From contig NC_087065.1 in the NCBI RefSeq assembly GCF_963678635.1, positions 28,107,254-28,167,253 of the forward strand: a stretch of DNA of 60,000 nucleotides, read 5' to 3'. The stretch comes from Symsagittifera roscoffensis. Its lineage: Eukaryota; Xenacoelomorpha; Acoela; Convolutidae. Made by a program: the position numbers and the translations under genes. Under the pieces are notes generated by a model. That model searched no databases. It was given only the letters and a program-made list of their open reading frames with translations, and was not told where the DNA came from. Positions 21,870 through 33,440 of this stretch are shown piece by piece; within the stretch, counting starts at the first letter, position 1; each line of letters begins with the position of its first letter.

Positions 21870-23897
21870 TTATTCTTCTTCTTCTTCTTCTTCATCTGTA
21901 TCCCAATAAAGATTTCTTTTCTTTGCTTTAGCTGCTAGATTGTACACTTCGTTAAGTATTTCGGCAAAGAATGATATGGAATCGGTCAGAGCTTCTAGTG
22001 CGTGGGCTTGGTTAGGATGGCAGTCCAAGGACTCCAGAGCACATCGAATTGGCTCTCGAACTAGCCGGGCCAAGATTTCTTTTTTGTAAGTGTTTAGCCG
22101 AGAGGTGATTGCATCTTGTTCAATTTTGGTCTTTTTGATATGAGCCAAAAACTCTTCAGATAAATCACGCAGAAATTGAGCCAATTTTTTGTTCTTTTCG
22201 ACTAACATATCGAAATTTATTTCATTTTCCAACAAAATGAGTTGTTGTTTGTAAGACTCACATTTTTTGGACAAAACCGGATCTAAACCAGGTTCTTTTG
22301 AAATATAACCCCATATGCCAACTCCGTCTTTTTTTCTTATGCGTGTTCTTTGTCTCAGCAAATCATCAGTACTGTAAGTTGACCAGTTTCCTGAAGATTG
22401 TTTGGCTCGTATGATGTTTATCACAAAAAAGCATTGTTTGTAAATTTTTTGGCAACAAGGATCAAAATATATTGCATCCACAACATTTGAAAAGGCCTCA
22501 AAAACTAGCAGGTTGAAAGACCAGTACTCTTCTTCTGATTCTGAGATGAAATCGCTGGTGAGGTAAACTAGTTTTGAAATTTCCATCAAAATTTTTTTCC
22601 TAACGATCGCTTTTTTTCTGGTATTATCCAGTTTATATTTGTGGTTGCTTTCAGTAATTTTGAGTAAACGATGGCTAAATTGGCTCATCTGTAAAAAATA
22701 TGAAAAAGGCATTCCTAAGCGACAGCACTCATTAGCTTTGTTTTGCCAGTTTTCCCATTTACACCACGGTTCATCATTCTGGAAACCATCGAGCACATGT
22801 TTTTTGTTAAAAATTAACGGCTCACTGATGTTATCCGAGTCCCTTTGTTTTAAGAAATACATAACTCCAAAATATTGGAGAGCATGGGAGCACAGCAGAT
22901 TAAGAACTTCAAACTGATGTGAATATTTTTCTGAAAGAATACTCTCGGTATAACAATAAAAGAGATATTGCAATGTATCGGTATGGTTATTGCCAACAAC
23001 AACCAATCTCTTCAATCCCACCCTAATCAATTCTTCTAAATCATCTCTTTTGTAGACGTCGACCATCTGAAGAATTATAACTTCATTTGGTCCCTTAAAG
23101 TATTTAACTCCTTTAACTTTGGGTAGATCGATATTTTTGCTCTTTAATTCAGATTCTGACATTTCCGTCATAAAATTGAAACTGATGTTAATGCCAACCA
23201 AAACTGCGACGCCATTCGTATTTGTGAGAGTACTCAACGTAGTTTCCAAATCTTCGATTCTCGCTTTTTTCCGATACAGTTTTCCGCTAATTGTGCAGAC
23301 AACCATAACTAACTTAGCGCATGCTCGGGTGATGGAAGTATACAACAGCACTGCTATGTGAGGTTCGGAGCTATCATCGAAACACAAAACGACACTTATT
23401 GCAAACTCCATTCCTTCAATTTCATGGGGTAAAAACAATCTAATTGGAGGCAAGTCATTACTTTGGTATTCAGAATCCACATTGGAATACAGGCTCTCGC
23501 TAATAACAGTATGAATGTGCTTACGTCTCAGTTCTGATATAAGTTGTCTTCCTATAGCTTCAGTCATTAAATTAATGACAGGTAAAAAATCTAGTCCTCG
23601 TGAAGTTTGAAGGTATTCTTCTATAGTTAGAACACTTTTGCTAATGAAATCAGATGCGCTTTTGCAAATTCTAATGTCAGGTTTCTGGCCATGAAAGTTA
23701 GTAGCCGGTTTACACGGCAAATTGCTCAATCCTCCATGATTCTCGCCGTAAAGTCTGAGTCTTTCAGAAAAGTTTATAATTTCAATTGTAGATCTGAGGT
23801 TGGCGCCCAAAGGCAAAATTATACTGTTTTCTTCAAAACTATTTAGGACTTTTTGAGACGTGAATAATATGTAATGTTGAGAGCTGTTCAGTTTCAT
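21870..23897 (-). CDS. SF1 (UvrD-like) helicase C-terminal-type protein
   Basis: An intact 675-residue ORF. Helicase-like motifs in order: NLRSTIEI (33-40, motif IV-like), HEIEGMEF (158-165, like the H-x-x-KG-x-EF motif V), and LYTSITRA (185-192, like the LY-x-A-ITRA motif VI). The remaining ~480 residues are not recognised and end in a Glu-rich tail coded by a GAA run. There is no Walker A or Walker B, so the protein lacks the first half of a helicase motor. An in-frame TAA lies 33 bp before the ATG, so it cannot simply extend upstream; a T-rich AG about 140 bp upstream could be a splice acceptor for a 5' UTR exon or an exon in another frame. It is either a truncated paralogue or a gene whose motor half lies on unseen exons. 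Retroelement copy M begins 54 bp after the stop, in the same orientation. Confidence 0.65.
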   Translation of the reverse strand: MKLNSSQHYILFTSQKVLNSFEENSIILPLGANLRSTIEIINFSERLRLYGENHGGLSNLPCKPATNFHGQKPDIRICKSASDFISKSVLTIEEYLQTSRGLDFLPVINLMTEAIGRQLISELRRKHIHTVISESLYSNVDSEYQSNDLPPIRLFLPHEIEGMEFAISVVLCFDDSSEPHIAVLLYTSITRACAKLVMVVCTISGKLYRKKARIEDLETTLSTLTNTNGVAVLVGINISFNFMTEMSESELKSKNIDLPKVKGVKYFKGPNEVIILQMVDVYKRDDLEELIRVGLKRLVVVGNNHTDTLQYLFYCYTESILSEKYSHQFEVLNLLCSHALQYFGVMYFLKQRDSDNISEPLIFNKKHVLDGFQNDEPWCKWENWQNKANECCRLGMPFSYFLQMSQFSHRLLKITESNHKYKLDNTRKKAIVRKKILMEISKLVYLTSDFISESEEEYWSFNLLVFEAFSNVVDAIYFDPCCQKIYKQCFFVINIIRAKQSSGNWSTYSTDDLLRQRTRIRKKDGVGIWGYISKEPGLDPVLSKKCESYKQQLILLENEINFDMLVEKNKKLAQFLRDLSEEFLAHIKKTKIEQDAITSRLNTYKKEILARLVREPIRCALESLDCHPNQAHALEALTDSISFFAEILNEVYNLAAKAKKRNLYWDTDEEEEEEE

Positions 23898-24121
23898 CAG
23901 AGGAAGGTAGTTTCGCTTGGAGCTTTACAGAAGAAGTATAGCTAACTTTGAAAAAGTTTCAATGAAATCTAACTGAATAAAAAAACAATCTGAATTGACA
24001 AGGTATCAGAGAAATCTTAGAGCTAAAAAAAAAACAAACGAAGAAGTTTCAGTTTCATAACTTTGCCAAAAAATGATACCAATTTTCTCAGCAATCTTTG
24101 CTTACAGTTGTGATCACAAAA

Positions 24122-24660
24122 TAAGACAAGTCTGCTCGTATCAGGGCGAAGCCCTGAATGTTCCGACTGCCTTTTAAGGTTTATGGAGCAGTAATAATAT
24201 TTAAAAATTCAATGAAATAAAACAATGAAAAAATTTTTTTTCTAAAACTTGAAATTTTTTATGAAAGTCATCCCCCCACACGCCATATAAAATACAAAGG
24301 GATAAATTTTACTCCTTGTAACAAACCAATCATGGCAAATAAGCTTCTTTTAACCAATTTGGAACGATTTCTAAGACGGATTAACTCTCCGCTTATGCGT
24401 TAATAGCGCGAAATATATCGCGCATTAATTGTCCCAAATTGGCCAAAATGTCAATCTTTAAACGCCCGTAATTTTACGAAAAATGATCACAGGTGAAATA
24501 TCTTTTCAAATTTGAGCTCAGGACAACAATACTTTTCGAATGATATTAAAAAATTCCGTCGAAAATGGCTAGTTAAAAAGTCGAAAATTGTCTGAAGAAA
24601 AAAAACCACCCCGAGCACAAATATTCCGTTACTTTCGTATCGAAAGTCGGAACAAAAAAG
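24122..24660 (+). repeat. Dispersed repeat, copy 1 (no gene)
   Basis: Matches 28475-29420 in direct orientation. Shared landmarks in order: CTGCTCGTAT then CCGACTGC, ACTTTAAGG-like TTTTAAGG, CACACGC, TTAATTGTCCCAAA, TCACAGGTGAAATATC, TTTGAGCTCA and ATGGCTAGTTAA. Copy 2 is interrupted by an extra ~0.47 kb. It contains SINE family B sequence near 24350-24400. There is no coding capacity. Confidence 0.6.
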
Positions 24661-25279
24661 CTTTGGCCTTGTGTGGTTTTAAAAATTAAACGCTTAAATT
24701 GCTATATGAGATTAAACCATTTTGCTAGTTTGCATCATGTTGATGAGTTTTTGCATATTAATTGGACAAAATGCATATTAATTGGACAAAGACAAAATAT
24801 TGGGGACGTAATCAAATTTTACTCGAATTCAAGTTTTGTCCGCAGAATGAATTGTTTTTGAAAAGGAATGATCAATCAATGCCTGTGTACAAAGTTAATG
24901 CTGAACAATGAGTTACTAATTTCAATCAGAGGTAATGGAAGAATCACTGAAGATAAGAGGGTACTGCATATGAACCTGAAAACAGTGTTTTGACCTTAAG
25001 CCCGAATAAAGACTATTGGGATTTTCTCTAACTTACTCAATTCAATGTAAAATTAAATACTAAAAAATATCCAGAAAAGATATTTCGAATTTTATTCTAA
25101 ATTGTGAAGGTTTCGATTTCCCATATTCAATATTTTCTGTAAACAGGGTAAGATTGTTCGAGTTTATGAAATTTTTGTATACTATCGAGATGTTTTTCAA
25201 AAAAAAAGTTTCGCTGACTGGTAATTTTTGTTGTTTAGCATTTTTTCCCACAGAGGCGACGCTGGGCTTCGCATACACT
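24661..25279. other. Non-coding stretch
   Basis: No gene or clear repeat, apart from a short direct duplication of GCATATTAATTGGACAAA at 24755-24790 (two copies 19 bp apart). AT-rich. Confidence 0.4.
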
Positions 25280-25430
25280 AAAGTAAAAATAAGCCTCGAA
25301 TTTGCAAAAACTCGAGGCGTAGCAAAAAATTCAATTAGTAAAAATCTGCAAACTAGCAAATTTGAGTCTCACGAACTAATCATTCAGCCGCGGATGCTTA
25401 AAACACCCAAAAACTAGCCACCAATAACGC
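25280..25430 (-). mobile_element. tRNA-derived SINE (family C), copy 2
   Basis: The minus strand reads ATCCGCGGCTGAATGATTAG, then CGAGGCTTATTTTTAC downstream. These match, in order and spacing, the head and body of the SINE at 2247-2395. The shared flank ACTAGCCACC on the plus side marks the 5' end. The A box is degraded. Confidence 0.5.
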
Positions 25431-26760
25431 AGCTACATATGATAATCAATTGCCAGTTAGATGCAGCAAGGGTAGCACCAAATACAAAAAGATACAATTT
25501 TGCATGTAAAAAATAGCAAATCATAAAGCCACAATATGTATGGTTAACGCATTTCAAAAAATTGCGAGATATTTTGAGTTAAAAAATTTCTGATATCGAG
25601 ATTTTTATTTTGTTATGTTGCTTGAAACAAATAGTTTTCTTAGGTTCACTTGATGAATTAAAAATGCATCAACAGTGTGAACTTCTAATTATTTGAATGT
25701 CAAAGCACATGTTATCGATAAGCTGCAAAGGTGCAACAAATTGTCAAAAAAATTTTATTACCAATTTGACGCAGCAAACAATGTTGCTTTAAGTCGCAAC
25801 AATCTTTGTCACTTGGTCACAACAAAACTCGCACCAATTTTTGCGACTTAGGTTGAAAAAAAAAGAAAATTCGTACTATAACACTTTTCTTTGCAATCAA
25901 GGTTAACTAATGAAAAATTCGAAAAAAGGAGCATGCGATGGCAACTGTTTTCTATCTGTGACCTCAGATTTTCCTCACGCAAAGTCAAGAGCCAAGAGCC
26001 AATTATGAGCTTTAGAGGGGGTCGAATGATATGACATTCAAAATTTTTAAAAGTCGTTATTCAAAGGATAGGCTAATAAGTTCATAAATGTGTCCATCTG
26101 TCCGCAAAAAAGACCGGATTTTTTTCAGACTCAGTAGTTCTGACCATCTGTTAGGACGGTATACCGCCTTCCAGATAATTTGAATTACAAAAACTTAATA
26201 AACTTCACCTGCTAAAAATAATATATTTTACCACTTAGCGCTAAACATGAAAAGTCGAAACTGCATACCATTTGCAGCCAAATATATCAGCCAGCTAAAT
26301 AAACGGTCAAATTTGGTCAAGCTTCTGTTCCAAAAAAGGACAAAAAAGAAAAATTAAAAACATCTAGCATTATGTCTATCTACAAAATAATCCAGATGTA
26401 ATTTAAATTTTATCAAGCATGTTTTTATGAATTGCACATTAACGTCATAATACATTCCAAAAAACTTGAAATGGATTATCTTAAGTTAAGGATGGCTCTA
26501 GATAAACTTGGACCAATCGACTTGCTTGAACTCAATTTGGAAAAGTTTCTGAGCCGGAGTGGTAAACCGCGTAAGATATATGCGATTATCTAGAACTGAG
26601 AATGTAACGTTTATAGACACAAAGGCCAAGCAGAGCTTCGCACCACTTACGATACAACGCAAACATAAAAAAAAACATATGTAAACAAAATGAACTTTTG
26701 TATGTCTCGATAAAAGATAACTTTGGGCCAGGCTAAAGCTGAAGGTACGTGTTTAATGTT
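25431..26760. other. Non-coding stretch with one SINE-B copy
   Basis: No gene is recognised. A family B SINE-like segment lies at 26515-26575 (CTCAATTTGGAAAAGTTTCT then GCCGGAGTGG). The remainder is AT-rich with short homopolymers. Confidence 0.4.
26515..26575 (+). mobile_element. SINE family B fragment
   Basis: Shares the phrase CAATTTGGAAAAGTTTCTGA followed by GCCGGAGTGG with loci near 24350, 28220, 28660 and 37142. GCCGGAGTGG resembles an A box; the best preserved copy (28660) also has a B box GGGTTGAAGTCCC, which points to a tRNA-derived family. Confidence 0.45.
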
Positions 26761-27960
26761 TTTTAATTTTGTTCTACTGATGCGGGTTGACAAAAATTGG
26801 ACTTTCCCGAAACTTTAGTTCTTTGTCTATTAAAATAAGTGAGAAGATTGCAAACTTTTGAGATATTGAAATTTTCCGAAGTACAATTTTTTCTTACAAA
26901 CAATTCTGCTGAAAAAACTATCGCACCTGGTTCTTTCGATTTAAATTTTTATATCCCCAATTTGATAGGGTAGTTTTTAAGAGAGCCAAAAATTTTCTGA
27001 AAAACTAATTAAAAAATCAAAACTTTGACTTTCCACATTCCGTAACTTTTTTTCTGAAAAAACAGGTCGTGGCCACTTAATTAGAGAACTTTCCGATAAA
27101 TGTACCTCTCGATTCAACATTTAACCAGAGAATAGGCAGGGTAGTTTTCGAGAAAAGTAAAGAAGTTTTCAATAAACTTTCAAAGTTTAGAAAATTTTGA
27201 CTTTTTTGAAGACCAAACTTTTTTGAAAAATTGGCCATAGGGAACTATAAAGTTTGGTTTTCCAACAACCTGTTTTTTGGATCCAACCCTTGATATTAGA
27301 TCCGACAGAATAATTATTGAGAAAACTCAAAAAGTTTCAAGAAACGGTCAAAAAATTAAACAGTTTAATAAAATTTGGCTATTTCGAGAAACTTAGTTTT
27401 TTGTGTTAAAAAGTTCGCGCGTAGCCGTTTATACAGTAGTGATTCATGCAACCCGTATATTCAATTGCACCCAAAAACTCAGATTTTAGAGAAAAACAAG
27501 CTATTTCAAAAAACAGTAGAAAAACAAAAATCGATATTTCCGAGGGCAATAAATTTTTGTGTAAAAAAAGTTACGCGGTGTCAATTATGCAGAGGAGCTT
27601 TGCACAAGAACTAAGTCTCAGATTCGTGAAATTGGCTAGAGAAAAGTCAAAAGTTTTATAAAAGAATGAAAAATCTAAATTTGGACTTTTCCTAGGGGCA
27701 TTATTACTTTTGTGTGAAAAATTCTGGCGTAGTCGCGTATCAAAGGAGCTTCTCACATTTCGTTCTTTGGATTGAACGAAAAATCTCAGATTTGTGAGGG
27801 TAGTTATTGGGCACTCAAAAAGTTTCAAACAACGGTCAAGAAATCAAATATTTGACTATTCCGTAGCTGTTTATGCAGGGGAGATGTCCATTCTATTCAT
27901 TGAAACAAAAATCTCAGATTTGGGGGAGTATATTTGAGAAAATGAAAAAAAAGTAAAAAA
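26760..27960. repeat. Degenerate ~168-bp tandem repeat
   Basis: A recurring block (a GAGAAAA.. CAAAAAGTTT.. AACGGTCAA.. AATTTGACT-type phrase preceded by a CTCAGATTT phrase) appears near 26839, 26980, 27151, 27319, 27480, 27641 and 27810, mostly about 160-171 bp apart. Units are strongly diverged. Short frames here (for example 27375-27661) are repeat translation, not genes. Confidence 0.6.
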
Positions 27961-28219
27961 AATCAGTCAATTTTCCCCCATATACTTTTTTGAATGTTGT
28001 AGACAGTGATGTAAAGTAAAAAAAAAGAGACTAAAGAACTAGGCAATGATTTAAGTTCTGCATCAGGTTGCATTTTTAAGGGTTTGACTACCGTTTGATG
28101 TGCAGTGTTTAAAATAAGTTTTAGTAAGAAATATAAAAGAAACCGAAAAATTTATGAACTTGTTAAGAAGAACTTTAACCCATGCAAAATCAATTACAAA
28201 GTGTGCCTGCCAATGCAAT

Positions 28220-28285
28220 TTTTGGATCAACTGACTTGACGCAGTTCAATTTGAAAGTATTTCCGAGCCGGATTATTAAGCCTTT
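28220..28285 (+). mobile_element. SINE family B fragment
   Basis: GTTCAATTTGAAAGTATTTC followed by GAGCCGGATTATTAAG matches the family B head with a few changes. The 74-codon frame over it (28182-28406) is not taken as a gene. Confidence 0.4.
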
Positions 28286-28474
28286 TCTACGCGCTAAAAG
28301 AAACACGTTTTCAATCTTGAGCTTGTTAAGACAAGAAACAACACTTGCTTCCAATTTTGAGTTCCATCAGATATTTAAAAAAAAATGTCAAAAGTTATTG
28401 GCTTAAAACAAAATCTGCTTGGAGGATAAACTTACACACAACAAGCAGTATTATTCTGCAAACACTCTCTTCAA

Positions 28475-29420
28475 ACAAACAAAACTGCTCGTATTTTATT
28501 GTGCCGACTGCACTTTAAGGTATATGGAGTAGTGTTCGCTTTAAGAAAATGGGTGAATTTTTTTTAAATTTTTTTTTATTATTACACCACACGCTATTTA
28601 AAGTCCACAGCGGTAATTTCAGCTTATAGCGAAGTTTTAAATGGACAAAATAGATCGCCCCAATTTAATTTGGAACAATTTTTAGGCCGGAGTGAATCTC
28701 AGCTAACGCGTACCCGGGTTGAAGTCCCACCGTTAATTATTATTTTTCTGTAGCATACCAGTGATCGCTATTTTCCAGCGCTGATTCATGTATAATTTAG
28801 AGTTTTTTGCATAGCTAAATCTGCGATAATTCAAAGCTGTTTCAGTAATGATTCCGTAGAAAATCATCGCTGAGACTTAAGAAATTTTAACTCATTCTAG
28901 TAGCTTTCAAATGAGAGTTTTAGTTGTTCAGCCCTTTAACTTGAGATTCTATAAGGATTGATTCCGCAGAGGTAGCATACATGTCAACAAAGCTGATAGC
29001 TGCGGATAGAACCCCTGATAGAACACTGTTTTTGCCCGTTTTGATAGGTTTTGTATTCTTGTTTCATCGCTGAAAATAGGACAAATTATCGACTTTATCG
29101 ATAATATTTGCTATTGTGGCAATGAACATCAATAATCCATCAATGGCGATAGCTGTTTTTTTTTTCAATTTTTATTGCTAATTTTCAATGTGAGCTCAAC
29201 CCGGTTAGCACGAAAATGTCGCGCGTTGATTATCCCAAACGGGCAATCTTTAGGTCCCCATAACTTCACGAAAATTGATCAGAGGTGAAAAATCTTTTTT
29301 GTTTGAGCTCAAAACAACATAACTTTTTGAATGAAAAAGATTCCGTTAGAAATCGCTAGTTAAGAAGTCGATAAATGTCGGAACCAAAAAAAACATACGC
29401 ACAATTTTCGATGCAATATT
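28475..29420 (+). repeat. Dispersed repeat, copy 2, interrupted
   Basis: Direct-orientation partner of 24122-24660. Collinear similarity runs to about 28733 and resumes at about 29200 (TTAGCACGAAAATGTCGCGC). The ~0.47 kb between has no counterpart in copy 1, so either it was inserted here or lost there. A family B SINE head and B box (28660-28733) lie at the left edge of the interruption. Confidence 0.55.
28660..28733 (+). mobile_element. SINE family B, best preserved head
   Basis: CAATTTAATTTGGAACAATT, then GGCCGGAGTGAATC (A-box like), then CCCGGGTTGAAGTCCC (B-box like, GGTTCGANTCC type) about 30 bp later. The spacing is that of a pol III tRNA-type promoter. Confidence 0.5.
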
Positions 29421-30029
29421 CTCGTTCTTCAAATTTTTATAAAAAGCATTTTACCACGCACAACTATTGTAAGCAGCAAATTTCACGTGGCTATGAATAA
29501 CCATGTGTTAGCTATACTTCGGATTGCAGTTTATATCAGGGAAAAACTCGTCACAGAAAAATACGGTTGACTCTCGCAGATGCCGTTCAGTAAGTTCGCA
29601 TTTCCGTTCGCTGTAGACTCCTGAAGCATGTTGTCAGTTACACTAATCATCATAACAATAAATTGTTTTCAGCTGAAATTATGAATCACTATAACTGACA
29701 GTTTACTAGGTTTAAAATTACCTGCGATAGATCCAATGGTGATCACACAGGCAGTATTAAACTTACTACAGTGTCATAGTTCAAGAAAGTATTTTCTGAA
29801 TTTTTGGAGACCCATCTGAATACTAGAGTGAATACCACTGCTAGTTAGAAAATATCATTGAAAAAGGTTTAATGTTTTGTCAAATTTCTTGTCAAAAAAA
29901 TATCATAACTTTCATGTCTTAAATTACTGTTTTCTAAAAAATGCTTTTTTTTTTTGCACTACTGTTTAAAAAAACACTAATTTTTGCCATTGAAGCAGAT
30001 GGGCAGCAAAAAGCCAGCAAAATCCTGTT
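29421..30029. other. Non-coding stretch
   Basis: No gene and no clear repeat. AT-rich. The final bases are the left target duplication of the next MITE. Confidence 0.4.
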
Positions 30030-30037
30030 ATCCTACG

Positions 30038-30307
30038 CAGTAGCGGATTTGAGGGGGGGCGGATGCCCCCCCCCTTCCTCAGGGATTCGACCCCTTTGTA
30101 CTATTTTTAGATACCCATTTTTGGCTGATTGACCTTAAAATTTTTCTAAAGGCGCCTTCGGAGCCAATATTTACTAATTTTGATGGGGGAGCGCGAAAAC
30201 AGGGTCTTTATAGTGGTTTGGGAGAGCTCAGAAAAATAATTTGGTCGACATAAAAAAAAGGTCAACAAAATCCACCCCCATCGACAAATTCCTAGATCCG
30301 TGGCCTG
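30038..30307. mobile_element. hAT-type MITE, copy 2
   Basis: Left end CAGTAGCGGATTTGAGG, right end CCTAGATCCGTGGCCTG. It is flanked by ATCCTACG (30030-30037) and ATTCTACG (30308-30315), an 8-bp duplication with one change. Internal phrases (GATTCGACCCC, GGCGCCTTCGGAGCC) match the other copies. It lies only two bases from the next LTR element. Confidence 0.8.
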
Positions 30308-30317
30308 ATTCTACGTA

Positions 30318-30528
30318 TGTTGTGATTTGTTTTTAGTTGTTAAAAATGACCTTCGGTATTAACTAATTGCAGTTAACTTAATCGATACGACCATCGGTCG
30401 ATCGCAGTGTGTGAGTTCAATTGTCCCTTTAGAACGTTTTAATTTAACACACTTCTTTCAGTAGTTATATCCTTTTAAGTAACTCTACAATAGTTGTACA
30501 TAGTCCGTAGATTTAGAATAGTTTATTA
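30318..30528 (+). repeat. 5' LTR of the gypsy-type remnant
   Basis: 211 bp starting TGTTGTGATTTG. Shared with 34634-34845, including TTAATCGATACGACCATCGG and GTTGTACATAGTCCGTAG. It ends TTATTA immediately before the primer binding site. Its 5' boundary is uncertain: the purine tract at the 3' end sits ~57 bp before the matching sequence, so the true LTR may be longer and this copy truncated. Confidence 0.75.
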
Positions 30529-30546
30529 TGGCGCAGTCTAATGATT
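30529..30546 (+). promoter_or_regulatory. Primer binding site of the gypsy-type remnant
   Basis: TGGCGCAGTCTAATGATT directly follows the LTR. TGGCGCAGTC resembles the site used by 17.6/297-type insect elements; this is resemblance only. Confidence 0.6.
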
Positions 30547-30631
30547 CGAACGTGCGTGATATTCCCCCTTCTGACCTATTCATACCTTAGAGCCACCGCA
30601 TACCTGAACCCAATGGAGCGACCAATTTCAA

Positions 30632-31581
30632 TTGGCGATTACTGCCAAAGAAAACCTGGATATAAAGAGCCTACACGGACCAGAGGTTCCAGAAACGCAA
30701 ATACCCATTTTGGAACAAGTTACAGGTAGCGAGTCGAACACGGACAGAGCCAACAGAGAGACAAGGAACAGAAACGCAATGAAACAGTATGAATCTGCCG
30801 AAGAAAAGCGGATCAATGAAGAAAAAGGAAATTCAATGAAATGAGACGAACGGAGGTGGACAAGAAACTGCGCTCAATTTTATTTCTAGGCTTAGGGAGC
30901 GAAGGAAAAAGAGTCTTTTCACAAAAGAACCCGAGGGTCAATATTTTAACAATCTCCTTCTCAGAGTTCTGAACTCTGCTTGACACAGCATTTAACAAAC
31001 CTCCCGACACTACGTTTGAAAGGTACAAATAATTTAATCGGAAGCAGAAATATCGTGAATCTGACGAGCAATTTTGGGGAGCCCTTACGGATCTGGCTAG
31101 TGTGTGTAATATAAAGGAATCTGATGAGGCGGAGTGGATAAAAGACGTTTTCATCTGTGATATGAGAAATACAGACACCCAGAGGAAATTACTGTCAACC
31201 AACATAAGCCCAACGGAAGCACTTAATCAAGCCTTGATCGACGAAAAGGGATATTTTAATCATCAAAAATTGACAAATATGGCACGATCATCGACCAATG
31301 GGATAATTTTAAAATCTTTTAACAACAATAACCAGATCAAGAAGGAACCGAGCCTGAACATAGAAGGGAGTAACTCGTGCATGAAATGTGGGAACGCATT
31401 TACGAAAGGGCACTTGAACGTTTGCCCAGCGAAGAACATAACTTGTAAAAATTGTAATTATAAAGGACACTTCGCCGAATTATGTAAATCATCCCGTAAT
31501 AAACGACCCACTGTAAATGCTGTAAATTATAATTATGTAAAAACCGAGAATTGTACATACGTCCCTCCGGAAAACTCTTGA
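30632..31581 (+). pseudogene. gag of the gypsy-type remnant
   Basis: Fragments in different frames. The clearest (31102-31581) has a capsid-like phrase with DTQRKLL and EALNQAL, then a cysteine region: a C-x2-C-x8-H-x3-C motif and a canonical CCHC knuckle CKNCNYKGHFAELC (31444-31485). These bind nucleic acid in Gag. The N-terminal part is broken by frameshifts. Confidence 0.75.
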
Positions 31582-31599
31582 GCTGAGAATCAAGAATCC

Positions 31600-33440
31600 T
31601 GTGATGTAATAAACGCCTGGAACGAGTACGCACAGAGTGACGATGACGACTTCTCAGTATTGAGCGTGAGAACCATCTACGACAGAAACGGACTTGAAAC
31701 GAAGAAACTTCTGAACATAGGCCTTGGCTGAGACATGATTGTAAGTATGAACATACCAGTAGATTCAGCAAGTCCTGTGAGCTTTTTAAAACAAAACCTG
31801 TTACACGAGATTAAACTAAGATACCCGATTTTGATATTTACCCAGTGGAGAAGAGGATTAAAGACTTGTATTGTGGCTTCACTGACGATACGATCAGTGT
31901 CTTAGGAAAGATAATCGTGAGGTCATAAAACAATGGGTGGATCAGCGAAGAAACACCGTTCCTCATAACAGGTGGCCATGAACAAAATATCCTGGGGAAC
32001 GACAATCTACCCAAGATTGGCATAGAAGTGACTCAGAGGAAATGCCCCCAGCCAATTTGCATGATCAACCAACCGCCACTCGAGAGTAAGTACAAAAACT
32101 TGCCTTCTTTAAATGACAAGATCTTTAATGAGTTCAAAGAATTATTTACTAGAGTGGGAAAAATCCGTAAGGATCTCAAAGTAACACAGTTCCAATCACC
32201 ATTTAAACTAGTACAGGCTAAAGGGAGAAAAGTCCCTCTTCACTTACTCGCGGGGGTAAACAAAGAATTGATAAGAATGGAAACCGAAGGCCATATAAAG
32301 AAAATTGGAAAAATGAGACGAAGATTGCTTCATCAGCCCAATTGTGATCGCTCGAAAGAAGGACGTTTCGGTCAAACTGGCATTAGACTCCAAATTATCA
32401 AACAACCAAATTTTTTAAATTAAGTACCAAATGCCAAACATCCATGAACTCATAGATAACGTAGCTCTACAAGTCTCAGAGAAATCCAACGGGCAAGTCT
32501 GGTTTAGCAATCTTGATCTAAAAAACGCCTACAGCCAACTAAAAGGTGTGATCAAACGAGTAAACAGTGTAATTTTAGTATAGTAGGCGGCGAAACTACT
32601 GGAACGTATCGATTTTTAACTGGACTGGGCGACATGCCAAATGAATTCCAACGGGTCATCGACTCACTGTTGAAGAATATACCATTCACAAACTGTTACA
32701 TCGACGGCATTCTGGTAGCTTCGAGGGGAACTTTGGAAGAAGACAAAGTAATAGTTTACAAAATATTATCAATCTTAGATAAGAACAATATTGCGGTTGA
32801 ACGGGGGAAGTGCGCATTTTTTAAATCAGGAAAAATGGCTTGGCTTCAAAATCTCCGGCAATGGAGTACGACTATTGGTCGGTAAAGCAGGCGCTATAAA
32901 AAATTTGCCAATCCCGAAGAACATTTCCGAACTACGTTCGTTTTTCGGCCCGATAAATCAGTATGTTAAATTCGTCCCTAATTTATCGACTCTAAGCTCT
33001 GCTCTAAACTAAAAGCAGAAATTGTAAATATTACAGAAAATAGCCATTTTGATATGAAAGAGAAGACCAGTCTGAAAACGAACGCTTCGCACAACGGATT
33101 AGATGCGACGCTAGAACAACTACAAGGAGACCAGGCGAAAACTTTTGCGTTTGCACCTAGATGTTTAAACAATCATGAAATGAAGTATTCCACAAACAAA
33201 TTAGAGCTATTGGTAGTGGTGTGGGCTTCAGAACACTTTAGGAATTACCTTTACGGAACAAAATTTTAAATGTTAACGGATCATAAAGCTCTACTCTCAG
33301 CACTATCAGCAAACCACGGTAATAAAACGATGCATAGTCGACTGACCCATTCAATTTTAAAATATCCCGTTTACTTGAAAAAGATATGGGCTTTACAGAT
33401 CTTTTATTTAGACTACCTTCGAGCAAAGCACCCTCAACCT
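31600..33440 (+). pseudogene. RT and RNase H of the gypsy-type remnant
   Basis: Decayed pol in several frames. RT begins about 32028-32423, continues through 32634-32885, where the catalytic Tyr-x-Asp-Asp reads YIDG (second Asp lost), then 32791-33012 with the thumb phrase ELRSFFGPINQYVKF. RNase H follows at 33054-33360: its first catalytic Asp appears as Asn (TNASHNGLDATL), while LTDHKALL is kept. Both enzymes would be dead even without the frameshifts. Confidence 0.8.
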
